Assembly (NCBI RefSeq): GCF_000712295.1
Contig: NZ_JMKI01000037.1
Coordinates: 62,001-126,000 of the forward strand
Direction: 5' to 3'
DNA length: 64,000 bases
From: Synergistes jonesii
GTDB taxonomy: Bacteria > Synergistota > Synergistia > Synergistales > Synergistaceae
Below are positions 54,014 to 62,230 of this stretch, piece after piece (the first letter of the stretch is position 1; the number at the start of each line of letters is the position of its first letter). A model generated the notes under the pieces. That model was not told where the DNA came from. It saw nothing but the letters and a program-made list of their open reading frames with translations, and made no database searches. Position numbers and translations under genes: made by a program.

Positions 54014-55036
54014 ATGGCAAAAGCCAGCGAAGAGACAACGAGCCGCGCGAGGATTCTTGAAGCGCTCATCGCGGAGCGCGGCGGAATCGTCCCCGGCGCG
54101 CGGCTCGCACAGCGGCTCTCGGTCTCGAGGCAGGCGCTCGCAAAAAATATTTCGGCGCTCAAGGCCGAAGGCCTGCCGATCGAATCTCTTCCTCGGAGGG
54201 GCTACAGGCTGCCCGGCGTGGACGACGTGACTGCGCTAGCTCCGACGCTGATCGAATATTTTCTGAAGGACAACCCGATATTCAATAAATGCATATGCTT
54301 CGACGAGATCGACTCTACGCAGCGCGCGATAAAAAAGCTGGCGCGCGAAGGGCGCGAAGCTGGGATCGTCGTGCTCGCCGAGGCGCAGACCGACGGGCGC
54401 GGCCGCATGGGCAGAAGCTGGCAGAGCGTCGGCGGCAGGAATCTGACCTTCTCCGTGCTGCTGCGACCGGCGCTGCTTCCCGGCGAGGTGCAGCTTCTCA
54501 ACCTCGCCGCCGGGCTCGCGCTGAAAAACGCGTTGCGCGAAGAGTGCGGCGTCGCGGCCGAGCTCAAATGGCCGAACGACGTGCTATGCCGTGGCAGAAA
54601 GCTCTGCGGAATCTTAAGCGAGTCCGCCGGCGAAGCAGAGCGGATATATTACGCGGTCACCGGCATAGGCGTCAACGTGAACATGGAGCCCGGGGAGATT
54701 CCCCAGGAGCTGCGCGGTAGCGCGACGTCGCTGCTGATCGAAAGCGGAAAAAGCTGGCCGCGCTGGAGGATACTCACGGCTTTCCTCGGCCGCTTCGCCG
54801 CGCTGCTCGAACTTCTTTCTTCCGGCGGCGGCGCCGAGGCGCTGCTTGAGCTCTACCGCGCCGGCTGCGACACGCTCGGGAGGGAGATAAAGGTCATCTG
54901 CGACGACGGGAGCGTGACCGGCACGGCTTCGGGCGTCACCGCCCAGGGCGCGATAATCGTAAAGACGCGCGAAGGCGAAAAAACATTTGCCGCGGCGGAT
55001 GTCGTTCATCTGCGCGCGGCCGGGGAGGCGAAGTAG
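54014..55036 (+). CDS. birA: Bifunctional biotin ligase/repressor BirA
   Basis: BirA attaches biotin to carboxylases and can repress biotin genes. The 340-residue protein has an N-terminal winged helix (ARLAQRLSVSRQALAKNISA), the biotinyl-AMP site GRGRMGRSWQS, and KWPNDVLC. The divergent region before it (53915-54013) has a TATAAT at 53977-53982 but no clear -35. selD starts directly after the stop codon. Confidence 0.94.
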   Translation: MAKASEETTSRARILEALIAERGGIVPGARLAQRLSVSRQALAKNISALKAEGLPIESLPRRGYRLPGVDDVTALAPTLIEYFLKDNPIFNKCICFDEIDSTQRAIKKLAREGREAGIVVLAEAQTDGRGRMGRSWQSVGGRNLTFSVLLRPALLPGEVQLLNLAAGLALKNALREECGVAAELKWPNDVLCRGRKLCGILSESAGEAERIYYAVTGIGVNVNMEPGEIPQELRGSATSLLIESGKSWPRWRILTAFLGRFAALLELLSSGGGAEALLELYRAGCDTLGREIKVICDDGSVTGTASGVTAQGAIIVKTREGEKTFAAADVVHLRAAGEAK

Positions 55037-56068
55037 ATGAGGCTGACGGAACGCGCCAAAACAAGCGGCTGAGCGGCGAAGATCGCTCCGGCGGAGCTTG
55101 ACGAAATTTTAAAGGGACTTCCGGTCCTCCATTCAGAGGAACTGCTCGCTTCGTGGACGCACGGAGAGGACGCGGCGCTATGGAAGATAACGGAAGAAAG
55201 GATCGGAATCCTCACGACGGACTTCATAACGCCCGTCGTCGACGATCCGCGCAGATACGGCGAGATAGCGGCGGCGAATTCACTCTCCGACATCTACGCG
55301 ATGGGAGGGCGCCCGCTTATCGCGCTGAACATCGTCTGCTTCCCCACCTCCTGCGAGCCGATCGAGGTACTGCGTCAAATCCTCGACGGCGGCGCGCGCA
55401 AGGTGATCGAGGCGCAGGCGGTGCTCGCAGGCGGGCACAGCGTGCAGGACGAAGAACCGAAATACGGGCTCGCCGTCTTCGGCGAGGTGGAAAAAAGCGA
55501 AATGTGGACGGTCGGCGCGGCCAAGGCCGGCGACGTCCTGCTTCTCACAAAACCGGTAGGCACGGGCATAGCCGTCACCGCGATAAAGGCCGGCCTCTTC
55601 GCGCCGGAACACGTCGCTGCGGCCGAGAGCTCTATGGCTAAGCTAAACGCGGTGCCGCCGCTGCTGCCCGCGGAGCTGCGCCGCGCCGTGAGCGCCGCGA
55701 CGGACCTGACGGGCTTCGGCCTCGCGTCGCATGCGCTCGACTTGGCGCCGGACGGGGTATCGCTGGAAATCGACTGCTCAAAGATTCCCCTTCTTCCGGG
55801 AATCTCCGAGATGGCCGACATGGGGCTCATCCCGGCCGGCTCGTACGAAAACAAAAATTATGTCGGCGGCAGGGTGACGAACAGCTCGAAGATCGGCAGA
55901 TTCGCAGAGGATATCGCGTTCGACCCTCAGACCTCGGGCGGCCTGCTGGTAGCGGCGCCGCAGGACGCGGCGGAGGAGATCGTCAGGATAGTTAAAAATT
56001 CCGGCTTCCCCGACGCCGCGATAATAGGAAAATTTACCGAAGGGCGCGGCGGGCTTACGCTGAAATAG
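55037..56068 (+). CDS. selD: Selenide, water dikinase SelD with selenocysteine
   Basis: SelD makes selenophosphate, the selenium donor for selenocysteine. The frame starts at the ATG at 55037 (GGAGG 9 nt upstream) and crosses an in-frame TGA (55070-55072) at codon 12, in TSG-Sec-AAKI, the active-site position that is Cys or Sec in SelD. The 343-residue protein goes on with GILTTDFITPVVDDP and AMGGRPLIALNIVCFP. It supplies GrdB's selenium. Standard gene calls would start it late, near 55301. Confidence 0.94.
55070..55097 (+). promoter_or_regulatory. Selenocysteine UGA and SECIS-like hairpin in selD
   Basis: The UGA is followed after 12 bases by GCTCC/GGAGC (55085-55089 and 55093-55097) closing a GGC loop. 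Loop and distance match the grdB element. Confidence 0.6.
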
Positions 56069-56093
56069 CCGTAAAGAGAATAATCAATAATCG

Positions 56094-56131
56094 AAAAAAT
56101 CGGACGTCCGGGGCCGGACGTCCGATTTTTT
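56094..56131. terminator. Bidirectional terminator between selD and the lpt gene
   Basis: Perfect 18-base arms (56094-56111 and 56114-56131, AAAAAATCGGACGTCCGG) with A- and T-runs on both sides end both convergent transcripts. Confidence 0.92.
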
Positions 56132-56151
56132 ATTCACACCGTACCGCGCCG

Positions 56152-57279
56152 CTATCCGAGCCTGTTGGCCCTCGAACACAGCAGCAGCGAGATCGCGAGA
56201 AAGACCAAATTCGCCACCCAGGCGGCCATAGCCGGGGGCAGCGAGCCGTTCTCGCCGAGCGCCTTGCTGAAGGACATGATGACGTAATAGACGAAAATGA
56301 TTATCACGCTGAAGCCGAAGCCGACGCCTGAGCTTGCGCGCTGCGGGCGGCTTCCGAGAGCAGCGCCGAGTATCGCGAAGATCAGGCAGGCCCACGGGAC
56401 CGCGAGACGCAGATGGAAAGCCATCCAAAGCTCTCCCGGGCTCTCGCCGAGCCTCTCCTTCAGCCGGATGAGCGAGAGGAGCTCCTTTATGCCCATTTCG
56501 TCCGGCTCCCTGTTCACGTTCTCGATATCCTCGGACCTGAGGTTGAGGCGCAGCGCCTGTCTGTCGAATTTGAAGAGGAGCCCCACTTCTTTCGTCTTTT
56601 TGCTTATCTCGTAGACGGCGCCGTTTATCAGCCACCAGCTGCCATCCTCCCACTTGCCGTCCAGCGAGGTGATGATTCTCGCAAGACGCCCCTGGTCGAA
56701 TTCCTCGACCGTGACATCTTTCATGTCTTTCGTGTCGTTGTCCATCCTGTCTATGTAGATGACGCGCTTCACGACGCCGTCGCCCTCTTCTTTGATGAAT
56801 ATTTTCTGAGTGAAGAGGGGGGCGGACTCCCGCAGCACTTCATATTTCATGACGTTGGCCGCCGCCCTTTCGCTCAGCGGCACGACGCTTTCGTTTATTA
56901 TGAAGGCTACTATCGATATAAAGAACGCCGCGACCGTTACTGGACGGACGATGCGCTGGAAGGATAGCCCGGCGGATTTCAGCGCGACGATCTCCGAGTT
57001 CGCGGAAAGTTTCCCGAAACCGAGCAGCGAAGCCAGAAGGCAGCTCATCGGAATCGTGAAGACGACGAGCCGCGGCATGTAGTAGACGAAGAGCCTTATC
57101 ACGATGCCGACGGAGACGCCCTTCTGGATAATGAGGTCGGCCATCTGAAAGAGAAGGCCGCCCGCGACAAGTATCGTGGTGAAGGCGACGAGGCCGAAAA
57201 AGAACGGCGATTTCAGTTCGCCGAGAATATAGCGGTCCAGCACTCTGACCTTTAATGAGAAAACGTCATTTATCTTCAT
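56152..57279 (-). CDS. LptF/LptG family LPS export permease
   Basis: This is an inner-membrane permease of the LPS transport ABC complex, 375 residues: VLDRYILGELKSPFFFGLVA at the start, helices about 20-120, a periplasmic domain (about 130-290) and three C-terminal helices (SVIIIFVYYVIMSFSKALGE). Only one such gene is here, so LptF versus LptG is open. I start at the ATG at 57279, with GGGGA upstream. It overlaps kdsC by 14 bases. Confidence 0.88.
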   Translation of the reverse strand: MKINDVFSLKVRVLDRYILGELKSPFFFGLVAFTTILVAGGLLFQMADLIIQKGVSVGIVIRLFVYYMPRLVVFTIPMSCLLASLLGFGKLSANSEIVALKSAGLSFQRIVRPVTVAAFFISIVAFIINESVVPLSERAAANVMKYEVLRESAPLFTQKIFIKEEGDGVVKRVIYIDRMDNDTKDMKDVTVEEFDQGRLARIITSLDGKWEDGSWWLINGAVYEISKKTKEVGLLFKFDRQALRLNLRSEDIENVNREPDEMGIKELLSLIRLKERLGESPGELWMAFHLRLAVPWACLIFAILGAALGSRPQRASSGVGFGFSVIIIFVYYVIMSFSKALGENGSLPPAMAAWVANLVFLAISLLLCSRANRLG

Positions 57280-57751
57280 GTTCTTCCCCGTCATTCATCT
57301 TCAGTATATACTCCGCGCTCTCGCGGATCGCCCCGCGCCCCCCAGGCGCCTTTGCGACGAAATCGGCGGCCGCCCTGACGGAAGGATGCGCGTCGCCCAC
57401 CGCTATGCCGAGCCCGGCCCATTTTACGCATTCTACATCGGGCGTGTCGTCGCCGGCGTACGCGGCTTCGTCCCTTGAGATATTCCAGCCGCCGCAGAGC
57501 TCGGAAAGCTCCTTCAGCTTATCGCTCGCTCCGTTGATGCAGCAGGATATTTTCAGATTGTCGGCCCTCTGCTGCGTGGGCGCCGAATAGCGCCCGCTGA
57601 TGAAGACGACCTTCACCCCGCTTTTCAGCAGCATCGCTATCCCCTGTCCGTCCCTGACGTCGAAGCGCTTCAGCTCGCCGCCGCGGCCGTCCATATAGAT
57701 TCCGCCGTCCGTCAGCGTGCCGTCGACGTCCATAGCGAAGAGCTTAATCAA
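57266..57751 (-). CDS. kdsC: KDO 8-phosphate phosphatase KdsC
   Basis: KdsC makes KDO for LPS. The 161-residue HAD phosphatase has the catalytic AMDVDGTLTDGGIYMD, the SGR motif FISGRYS and the AGDDTPDVECV metal site. It starts at TTG (57751), overlapping the lpxA stop. Confidence 0.92.
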   Translation of the reverse strand: MIKLFAMDVDGTLTDGGIYMDGRGGELKRFDVRDGQGIAMLLKSGVKVVFISGRYSAPTQQRADNLKISCCINGASDKLKELSELCGGWNISRDEAAYAGDDTPDVECVKWAGLGIAVGDAHPSVRAAADFVAKAPGGRGAIRESAEYILKMNDGEEHEDK

Positions 57752-58565
57752 CTTTTTCTTCGCTCCCGTGCGTCCAGTCCTGCGTCATGCGCGGAGTGAG
57801 GCCGCGCTTGCTCGCTTCGGCGAAGTCAAGTATCATCTTCGCCTCCGCGTCTTCCGGATAGAGCTCGCCGATCCTCGCAAGCCCTTCTCTGTTCGTCAAT
57901 CCCGAATTATAGATGATTCTGTACATTTCGCGAATCTTGGAGCGGGTCTTCATATCGAAACCCCTGCGCTTCAACCCGACCCTGTTGATGTCGTAGACGC
58001 GGAGCGGGATCCCCGCCGCCAGAGCATAGGGCGGCACGTCCTGCGTCACGCGCGACATTCCGCCGATCATGCAGTACGAGCCGACGCGCGTGAATTGGTG
58101 GAAGCCGCTCATACCGCCTATCACGACATAATCCCCGATCCAGACGTGCCCCGAAAGTCCGGTTTTGTTCGCGATCGTACATTCGCGCCCGACGGTGACG
58201 TTATGCGCAAAGTGCACGCCCTCCATTATAAGGCAGCCGTCGCCCACCGTCGTCGCTCCGCCCTCGCCGACCGCGCGGTTGATGGTCACGAATTCGCGGC
58301 ACACGACGCCTTTCCCGATCTTCACGCGGGTCTCTTCGCCGCGGAAGCTGAGGTCCTGGGGCACCCCCCCTATCACCGCGTGCTCATATATCGTGCAGTT
58401 TTCTCCGAGCTCGGTATATTCGCAGACGCTCGCGAAGGGGCGCAGTACCGTGCCGTCGCCTATCTTCGTCTTCGCGTCCACTATGCAGTAGGCGCCGATC
58501 GTAACGTCCTCCCCGAGCTCCGCGCCCTTTTCAACTATCGCAGTCGGGTGTATTTGAACGCTCAT
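57744..58565 (-). CDS. lpxA: UDP-GlcNAc acyltransferase LpxA
   Basis: LpxA starts lipid A synthesis. The 273-residue protein is a left-handed beta-helix of hexapeptide repeats (IHPTAIVEKGAELGEDVTIG) with the catalytic histidine region LIMEGVHFAHNVTVGRECTI and a C-terminal helical domain. It starts 4 bases after the fabZ stop. Confidence 0.96.
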   Translation of the reverse strand: MSVQIHPTAIVEKGAELGEDVTIGAYCIVDAKTKIGDGTVLRPFASVCEYTELGENCTIYEHAVIGGVPQDLSFRGEETRVKIGKGVVCREFVTINRAVGEGGATTVGDGCLIMEGVHFAHNVTVGRECTIANKTGLSGHVWIGDYVVIGGMSGFHQFTRVGSYCMIGGMSRVTQDVPPYALAAGIPLRVYDINRVGLKRRGFDMKTRSKIREMYRIIYNSGLTNREGLARIGELYPEDAEAKMILDFAEASKRGLTPRMTQDWTHGSEEKVD

Positions 58566-58569
58566 GATG

Positions 58570-59043
58570 TCACTGCGCCTTCGCAGTCAATGTGAGATCC
58601 GGCGCGATCATAAAGCCCATCTCGGCCTCCGCTACCGTTTCACCGTCCACCTTAGCCACGAACTCAAATTTTCCGACGTTGCCGTGGCGCCTCTTGAGGC
58701 GCGCCGTAGTGCGCAGGCAGTCGCCGGGTCTGACCGGCTTGCGGAATTTCGCGTGGTCGACGGAGGTCAGATAGACGAGCTTTCTCTCTTTTCCGGAAAA
58801 CTCCGGCTGCACCTTCAGAAGTATCGCGCCGACCTGTCCCATGGCTTCGAGTATCAGCACTCCCGGCATGATGGGCTCGTCGGGGAAATGTCCCTGGAAA
58901 AAGGGCTCGTTGTAGGTGACGTTTTTGTAGCCCGTAACTTCCTTGATTTCGTCGGTGTCCACGATCTCTTCTATTCTGTCGACAAGCAGAAAGGGGTAGC
59001 GGTGCGGCAAAAGATCCAGCAGCTGACTGATCTCTACTCTCAT
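58570..59043 (-). CDS. fabZ: 3-hydroxyacyl-ACP dehydratase FabZ
   Basis: FabZ dehydrates hydroxyacyl-ACP and competes with LpxA/LpxC supply. The 157-residue hot-dog protein has the catalytic His and Glu in FFQGHFPDEPIMPGVLILEA. GAGGAGG precedes the ATG. Confidence 0.96.
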   Translation of the reverse strand: MRVEISQLLDLLPHRYPFLLVDRIEEIVDTDEIKEVTGYKNVTYNEPFFQGHFPDEPIMPGVLILEAMGQVGAILLKVQPEFSGKERKLVYLTSVDHAKFRKPVRPGDCLRTTARLKRRHGNVGKFEFVAKVDGETVAEAEMGFMIAPDLTLTAKAQ

Positions 59044-59075
59044 TGTTTTTCGTTTTCCTCCTCGTTATACTGCCT

Positions 59076-59906
59076 TCAATTATTATTCTGTCTGAAGAGC
59101 GTCCGCAGACGCCTCATAAGCTTCCCGTGGATGCTGTGCCCCGCGGCTACAGCGATATAATGCCCCGTCGGAACGCCTCCGACAAGAGCCATATCTCCGA
59201 GCAAGTCTATCACCTTATGGGTAACGCATTCAAGCGGGAAGCGCAATTCCTGGCCGCCGACGAGTCCCTTTTCATCGAAGAGCAGGGCGTTGCCGAGCGT
59301 TCCACCCTTCGCCAGGCCGTTTTTCTTCAGGAAATCGAGCTCGTACGTCAGCCCGAACGTGCGCGCCTTTGAAATTATATTATAAAATAGCTCCGGCGTA
59401 ACGTCATATTTTACCAACTGAGTGCCTATAGGAGTGCCGGGATAGTCTATAACGTAAGTCACCGAGAGCTTTTCAGAAGGAGCGGCTGTCAGGGAGCGGC
59501 TGCCGCCGTTTTCCTCGACGACCACAGGATAGGAAATCGAGCGGCGCGGTGCGGCTTTACCAGTTTCGCATGTGCCGCACTCCTTTATAGCTTCCGCAAA
59601 GGGAAACGCGCTGCCGTCCATTATGGGAACTTCCGTGCCTTCAAGCTCGATTTCGACGGCGTCCAGCCCCATTCCGGCGATCGCGGCGAGAAGGTGCTCC
59701 GCGGTCCGCACGGTCAAGCCGTTAGGAAGCGAAAAGGCCGTCAGGCGGCTCTCTTCTTCGACTACGGCCTCCGCGGCGGAAGAGAGCCCGTCCCTGCCGC
59801 GGAAATAAATGCCGGCGCGCTCGCATGGGCGCAGCCGAAGAGATGAACTTTCGCCCGAGTGAAGCCCCGTGCCGGATATTTTTATCTCGCCCTTAAGCGT
59901 CAGCAT
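59076..59906 (-). CDS. lpxC: UDP-3-O-acyl-GlcNAc deacetylase LpxC
   Basis: LpxC is the committed zinc enzyme of lipid A synthesis, 276 residues. Zinc ligands are in AEHLLAAIAGMGLDAVEIEL and FPLECVTHKVIDLLGD; the general histidine is in GHYIAVAAGHSIHGKLM. Its start overlaps the lpxD end by 14 bases. Confidence 0.95.
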   Translation of the reverse strand: MLTLKGEIKISGTGLHSGESSSLRLRPCERAGIYFRGRDGLSSAAEAVVEEESRLTAFSLPNGLTVRTAEHLLAAIAGMGLDAVEIELEGTEVPIMDGSAFPFAEAIKECGTCETGKAAPRRSISYPVVVEENGGSRSLTAAPSEKLSVTYVIDYPGTPIGTQLVKYDVTPELFYNIISKARTFGLTYELDFLKKNGLAKGGTLGNALLFDEKGLVGGQELRFPLECVTHKVIDLLGDMALVGGVPTGHYIAVAAGHSIHGKLMRRLRTLFRQNNN

Positions 59907-60936
59907 CTTTTTCGTTCTCGATCTTTTCTATTTTTTTCGCAAGCTCGCGCAGCTGACGAGAAAGCTCCGGCAGACGGCGGACGGCCGCCTGCTGGCGCAG
60001 CTCCAGCTTGTGATTTTGCGCAGGGAAGCCGGAGACGGTCGAGCCGGCCGGGACGTCGCACACGACGCCTCCGCGTCCGCCGACGGTGCAGCCGTCGCCT
60101 ATCGTCGAGTGATTCGAAGCGCCTGACTGAGCCGCCATTATGACGCCTTTGCCGATCTTTGTACTGCCGGCGATGCCGGACTGGGCGACGATGATCGTAT
60201 AGGCGCCTATCTCGCAATTGTGCCCTATCTTCACCTGGCTGTCGATTTTCGTCATGGCGCCGACGTGGGTCTCGCCGAAGGTCGCACGGTCTATCGAAGT
60301 GCAGGCCCCGACTTCGACGCCGTCGTCGAGGCGCACCGTTCCGATCTGCGGAATCTTTACCATGCCGGCCTTGGGGTCCGGCACGAAGCCGAAGCCCTCG
60401 CAGCCTATCACCGCGTTCGAATGGAGCACACAGCCTTTGCCTATCTTCGAGCGGCGATAGACGACGACGCCCGGCTCTATGACGCAGCCCGCGCCGATCT
60501 CCGCCTCTTCACAGATGACCGCGTTCTCCATTATCACGCTATTTTCTCCGATTTTAGCGCCGGACCTTATCACCGCCCCCGCGGCTATCGAAACGTTTTC
60601 CGCTATTTCCGCGTCCGGCGCAACGACGGCCCTACCGGAAACGCCGGAGGAGGCGGCCGGCTCGTCGCCAAGAAAGGCGAGCAGCGCGATAAGGGCGACG
60701 CGCGGTTCATCTGTTTCGACACCGCTCTCCCCTTCTTTGATCCACCCTTTTTTCGTCAGAAGAAGCGTCCCGTCGCGAACGGAAGATATATACTTTTTCT
60801 CCCAAAGCGGCGCTATGCTTCCGGGTTCCGCCTTTTCCGGCGGCAGCACCGAGCTTACCTGAATCTCAGGGTCGCCCTTGACGCTGCCGCCAACAAGCTT
60901 CGCTATCTCTGCGAGCGATATTTTTTTTGCCGTCAT
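59893..60936 (-). CDS. lpxD: UDP-3-O-acyl-glucosamine N-acyltransferase LpxD
   Basis: LpxD adds the second acyl chain of lipid A. It has an N-terminal uridine-binding domain and hexapeptide repeats, with the catalytic histidine in KIDSQVKIGHNCEIG, and ends in a helix with a charged coil. Start: GGGA fits the ATG at 60936 (MTAKKISLAEIAKLVGGSVK) better than that at 60945. Confidence 0.95.
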   Translation of the reverse strand: MTAKKISLAEIAKLVGGSVKGDPEIQVSSVLPPEKAEPGSIAPLWEKKYISSVRDGTLLLTKKGWIKEGESGVETDEPRVALIALLAFLGDEPAASSGVSGRAVVAPDAEIAENVSIAAGAVIRSGAKIGENSVIMENAVICEEAEIGAGCVIEPGVVVYRRSKIGKGCVLHSNAVIGCEGFGFVPDPKAGMVKIPQIGTVRLDDGVEVGACTSIDRATFGETHVGAMTKIDSQVKIGHNCEIGAYTIIVAQSGIAGSTKIGKGVIMAAQSGASNHSTIGDGCTVGGRGGVVCDVPAGSTVSGFPAQNHKLELRQQAAVRRLPELSRQLRELAKKIEKIENEKDADA

Positions 60937-60958
60937 CTTCTTCATTCCCTTTGCAAAA

Positions 60959-62230
60959 CTACAGATTGCCGAGCATCTTCAAACTCCAGCGGTCATCCTC
61001 GCGCGCGTCGTATTCGACTTCAAAGGAAATATTTTCCGTCGCGCGCCATCCGAGGGCGCCGTTGAAGTCTCCCTCCTCGCTGACCCTCAGCCAGAAATAG
61101 GGCTTGTGGAGCTGCGGATCCATCGTGAGCCTCGCCCACCACATATCATCCTTCGTATCCCATTCGCCGCCGAGCCAGAAATCCGAGACAGGGCGAAAGC
61201 GAAGTCCGAATCTATAAGAAAAATTCCACTCCTGCAGGCCGAGTATCGCCTCAGCGTAAGCCTCCATAGGAACGTCGGGATGCAGCTCGACTTTGCGTCC
61301 TAAGTGAAGCCCGAGCTCCGCGGAACGGTCCGACGTGCCGGCGTAAATCGCCGCCCACGCCGCTATAGTGTACAAGCGGCTCTCGACGCGCACGTTCAGC
61401 TGCGATATCTGAGAGGGGGAAAAGGAGGCTTTCGCGCTGGAGGCGGAACGCCTCGTTATGCTCTGATCGTTTATATAATCTTCAGCCCAAAGGTTTATCT
61501 CGCGGGTGTGCTTCGCGGTCCACGCGACTGGAAGCCCGATAAGGGGGGCAGACTCTCCCATCAGCCTGTTGCGCAGCTCGCCGTGCAGCACGGAGGGAAG
61601 AGAATTGGAAACGGGCGCGGGGTTTACCGCAAGGACCATAGGCATCTTAGGCGCGAAGGAAACGGACATTTCGCGCGCGCCGCCCTTCGCCGTCATCAGA
61701 AGAGAGGGCGCCCAGCCCGGAAGGGCCTCTTCGGTGATTTTTTCTATTTCTCCCTGAAGGGCTTTATCCGACCACGCTATCGATTCGAGAGGGACGCCGG
61801 CAAGCATCGCTTCGATCTGCGGCTTCAGCGGCGATACGTCGTCTTCAAACCACTCGAGAGCCGGAGAGCCAATCTGGGGCACCTTGACGTCGACGCTCCA
61901 AGGCTGCTCTTCCCGCGCTGAAAAATTGACGCCGATCACATCTTTTCCCAGCGCCTCCGCGCTTATTTCATAACCGGCGAAGATGCGCTGCGCGACGGTC
62001 TTCATTATCTCAGCCTGGTAGGGAAGGGACTGGCCGCGCGGCATGCCTTCGTGTACGGCGTCAAGGCTCTGCTTCGCAAGTGAAGCCTGCCATGCCGGCA
62101 GGCCTTTGATCTCGACGGAGGCGAACGCGTCGGAGCGGAAGAAAACAACAATCGTTGCGGCAATCAGCACTGCCGCAACGATTTGAAAATATTTTGCGTT
62201 TTTTCTTTTAGAAGAGCTCTCCGAAGCCAA
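60959..62230 (-). CDS. Unknown membrane-anchored, beta-rich envelope protein
   Basis: I do not recognise the family. After a short basic start there is one membrane helix or uncleaved signal (YFQIVAAVLIAATIVVFF), then about 385 exported residues. The last part has alternating aromatic strands (NFSYRFGLRFRPVSDFWLGG, DDMWWARLTM, PYFWLRV), as in outer-membrane or periplasmic beta proteins. The gene sits between bamA and lpxD, where skp/ompH usually is. Start uncertain: TTG at 62230 (GGCAGG upstream) or ATG at 62260, both overlapping bamA. Confidence 0.65.
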   Translation of the reverse strand: MASESSSKRKNAKYFQIVAAVLIAATIVVFFRSDAFASVEIKGLPAWQASLAKQSLDAVHEGMPRGQSLPYQAEIMKTVAQRIFAGYEISAEALGKDVIGVNFSAREEQPWSVDVKVPQIGSPALEWFEDDVSPLKPQIEAMLAGVPLESIAWSDKALQGEIEKITEEALPGWAPSLLMTAKGGAREMSVSFAPKMPMVLAVNPAPVSNSLPSVLHGELRNRLMGESAPLIGLPVAWTAKHTREINLWAEDYINDQSITRRSASSAKASFSPSQISQLNVRVESRLYTIAAWAAIYAGTSDRSAELGLHLGRKVELHPDVPMEAYAEAILGLQEWNFSYRFGLRFRPVSDFWLGGEWDTKDDMWWARLTMDPQLHKPYFWLRVSEEGDFNGALGWRATENISFEVEYDAREDDRWSLKMLGNL

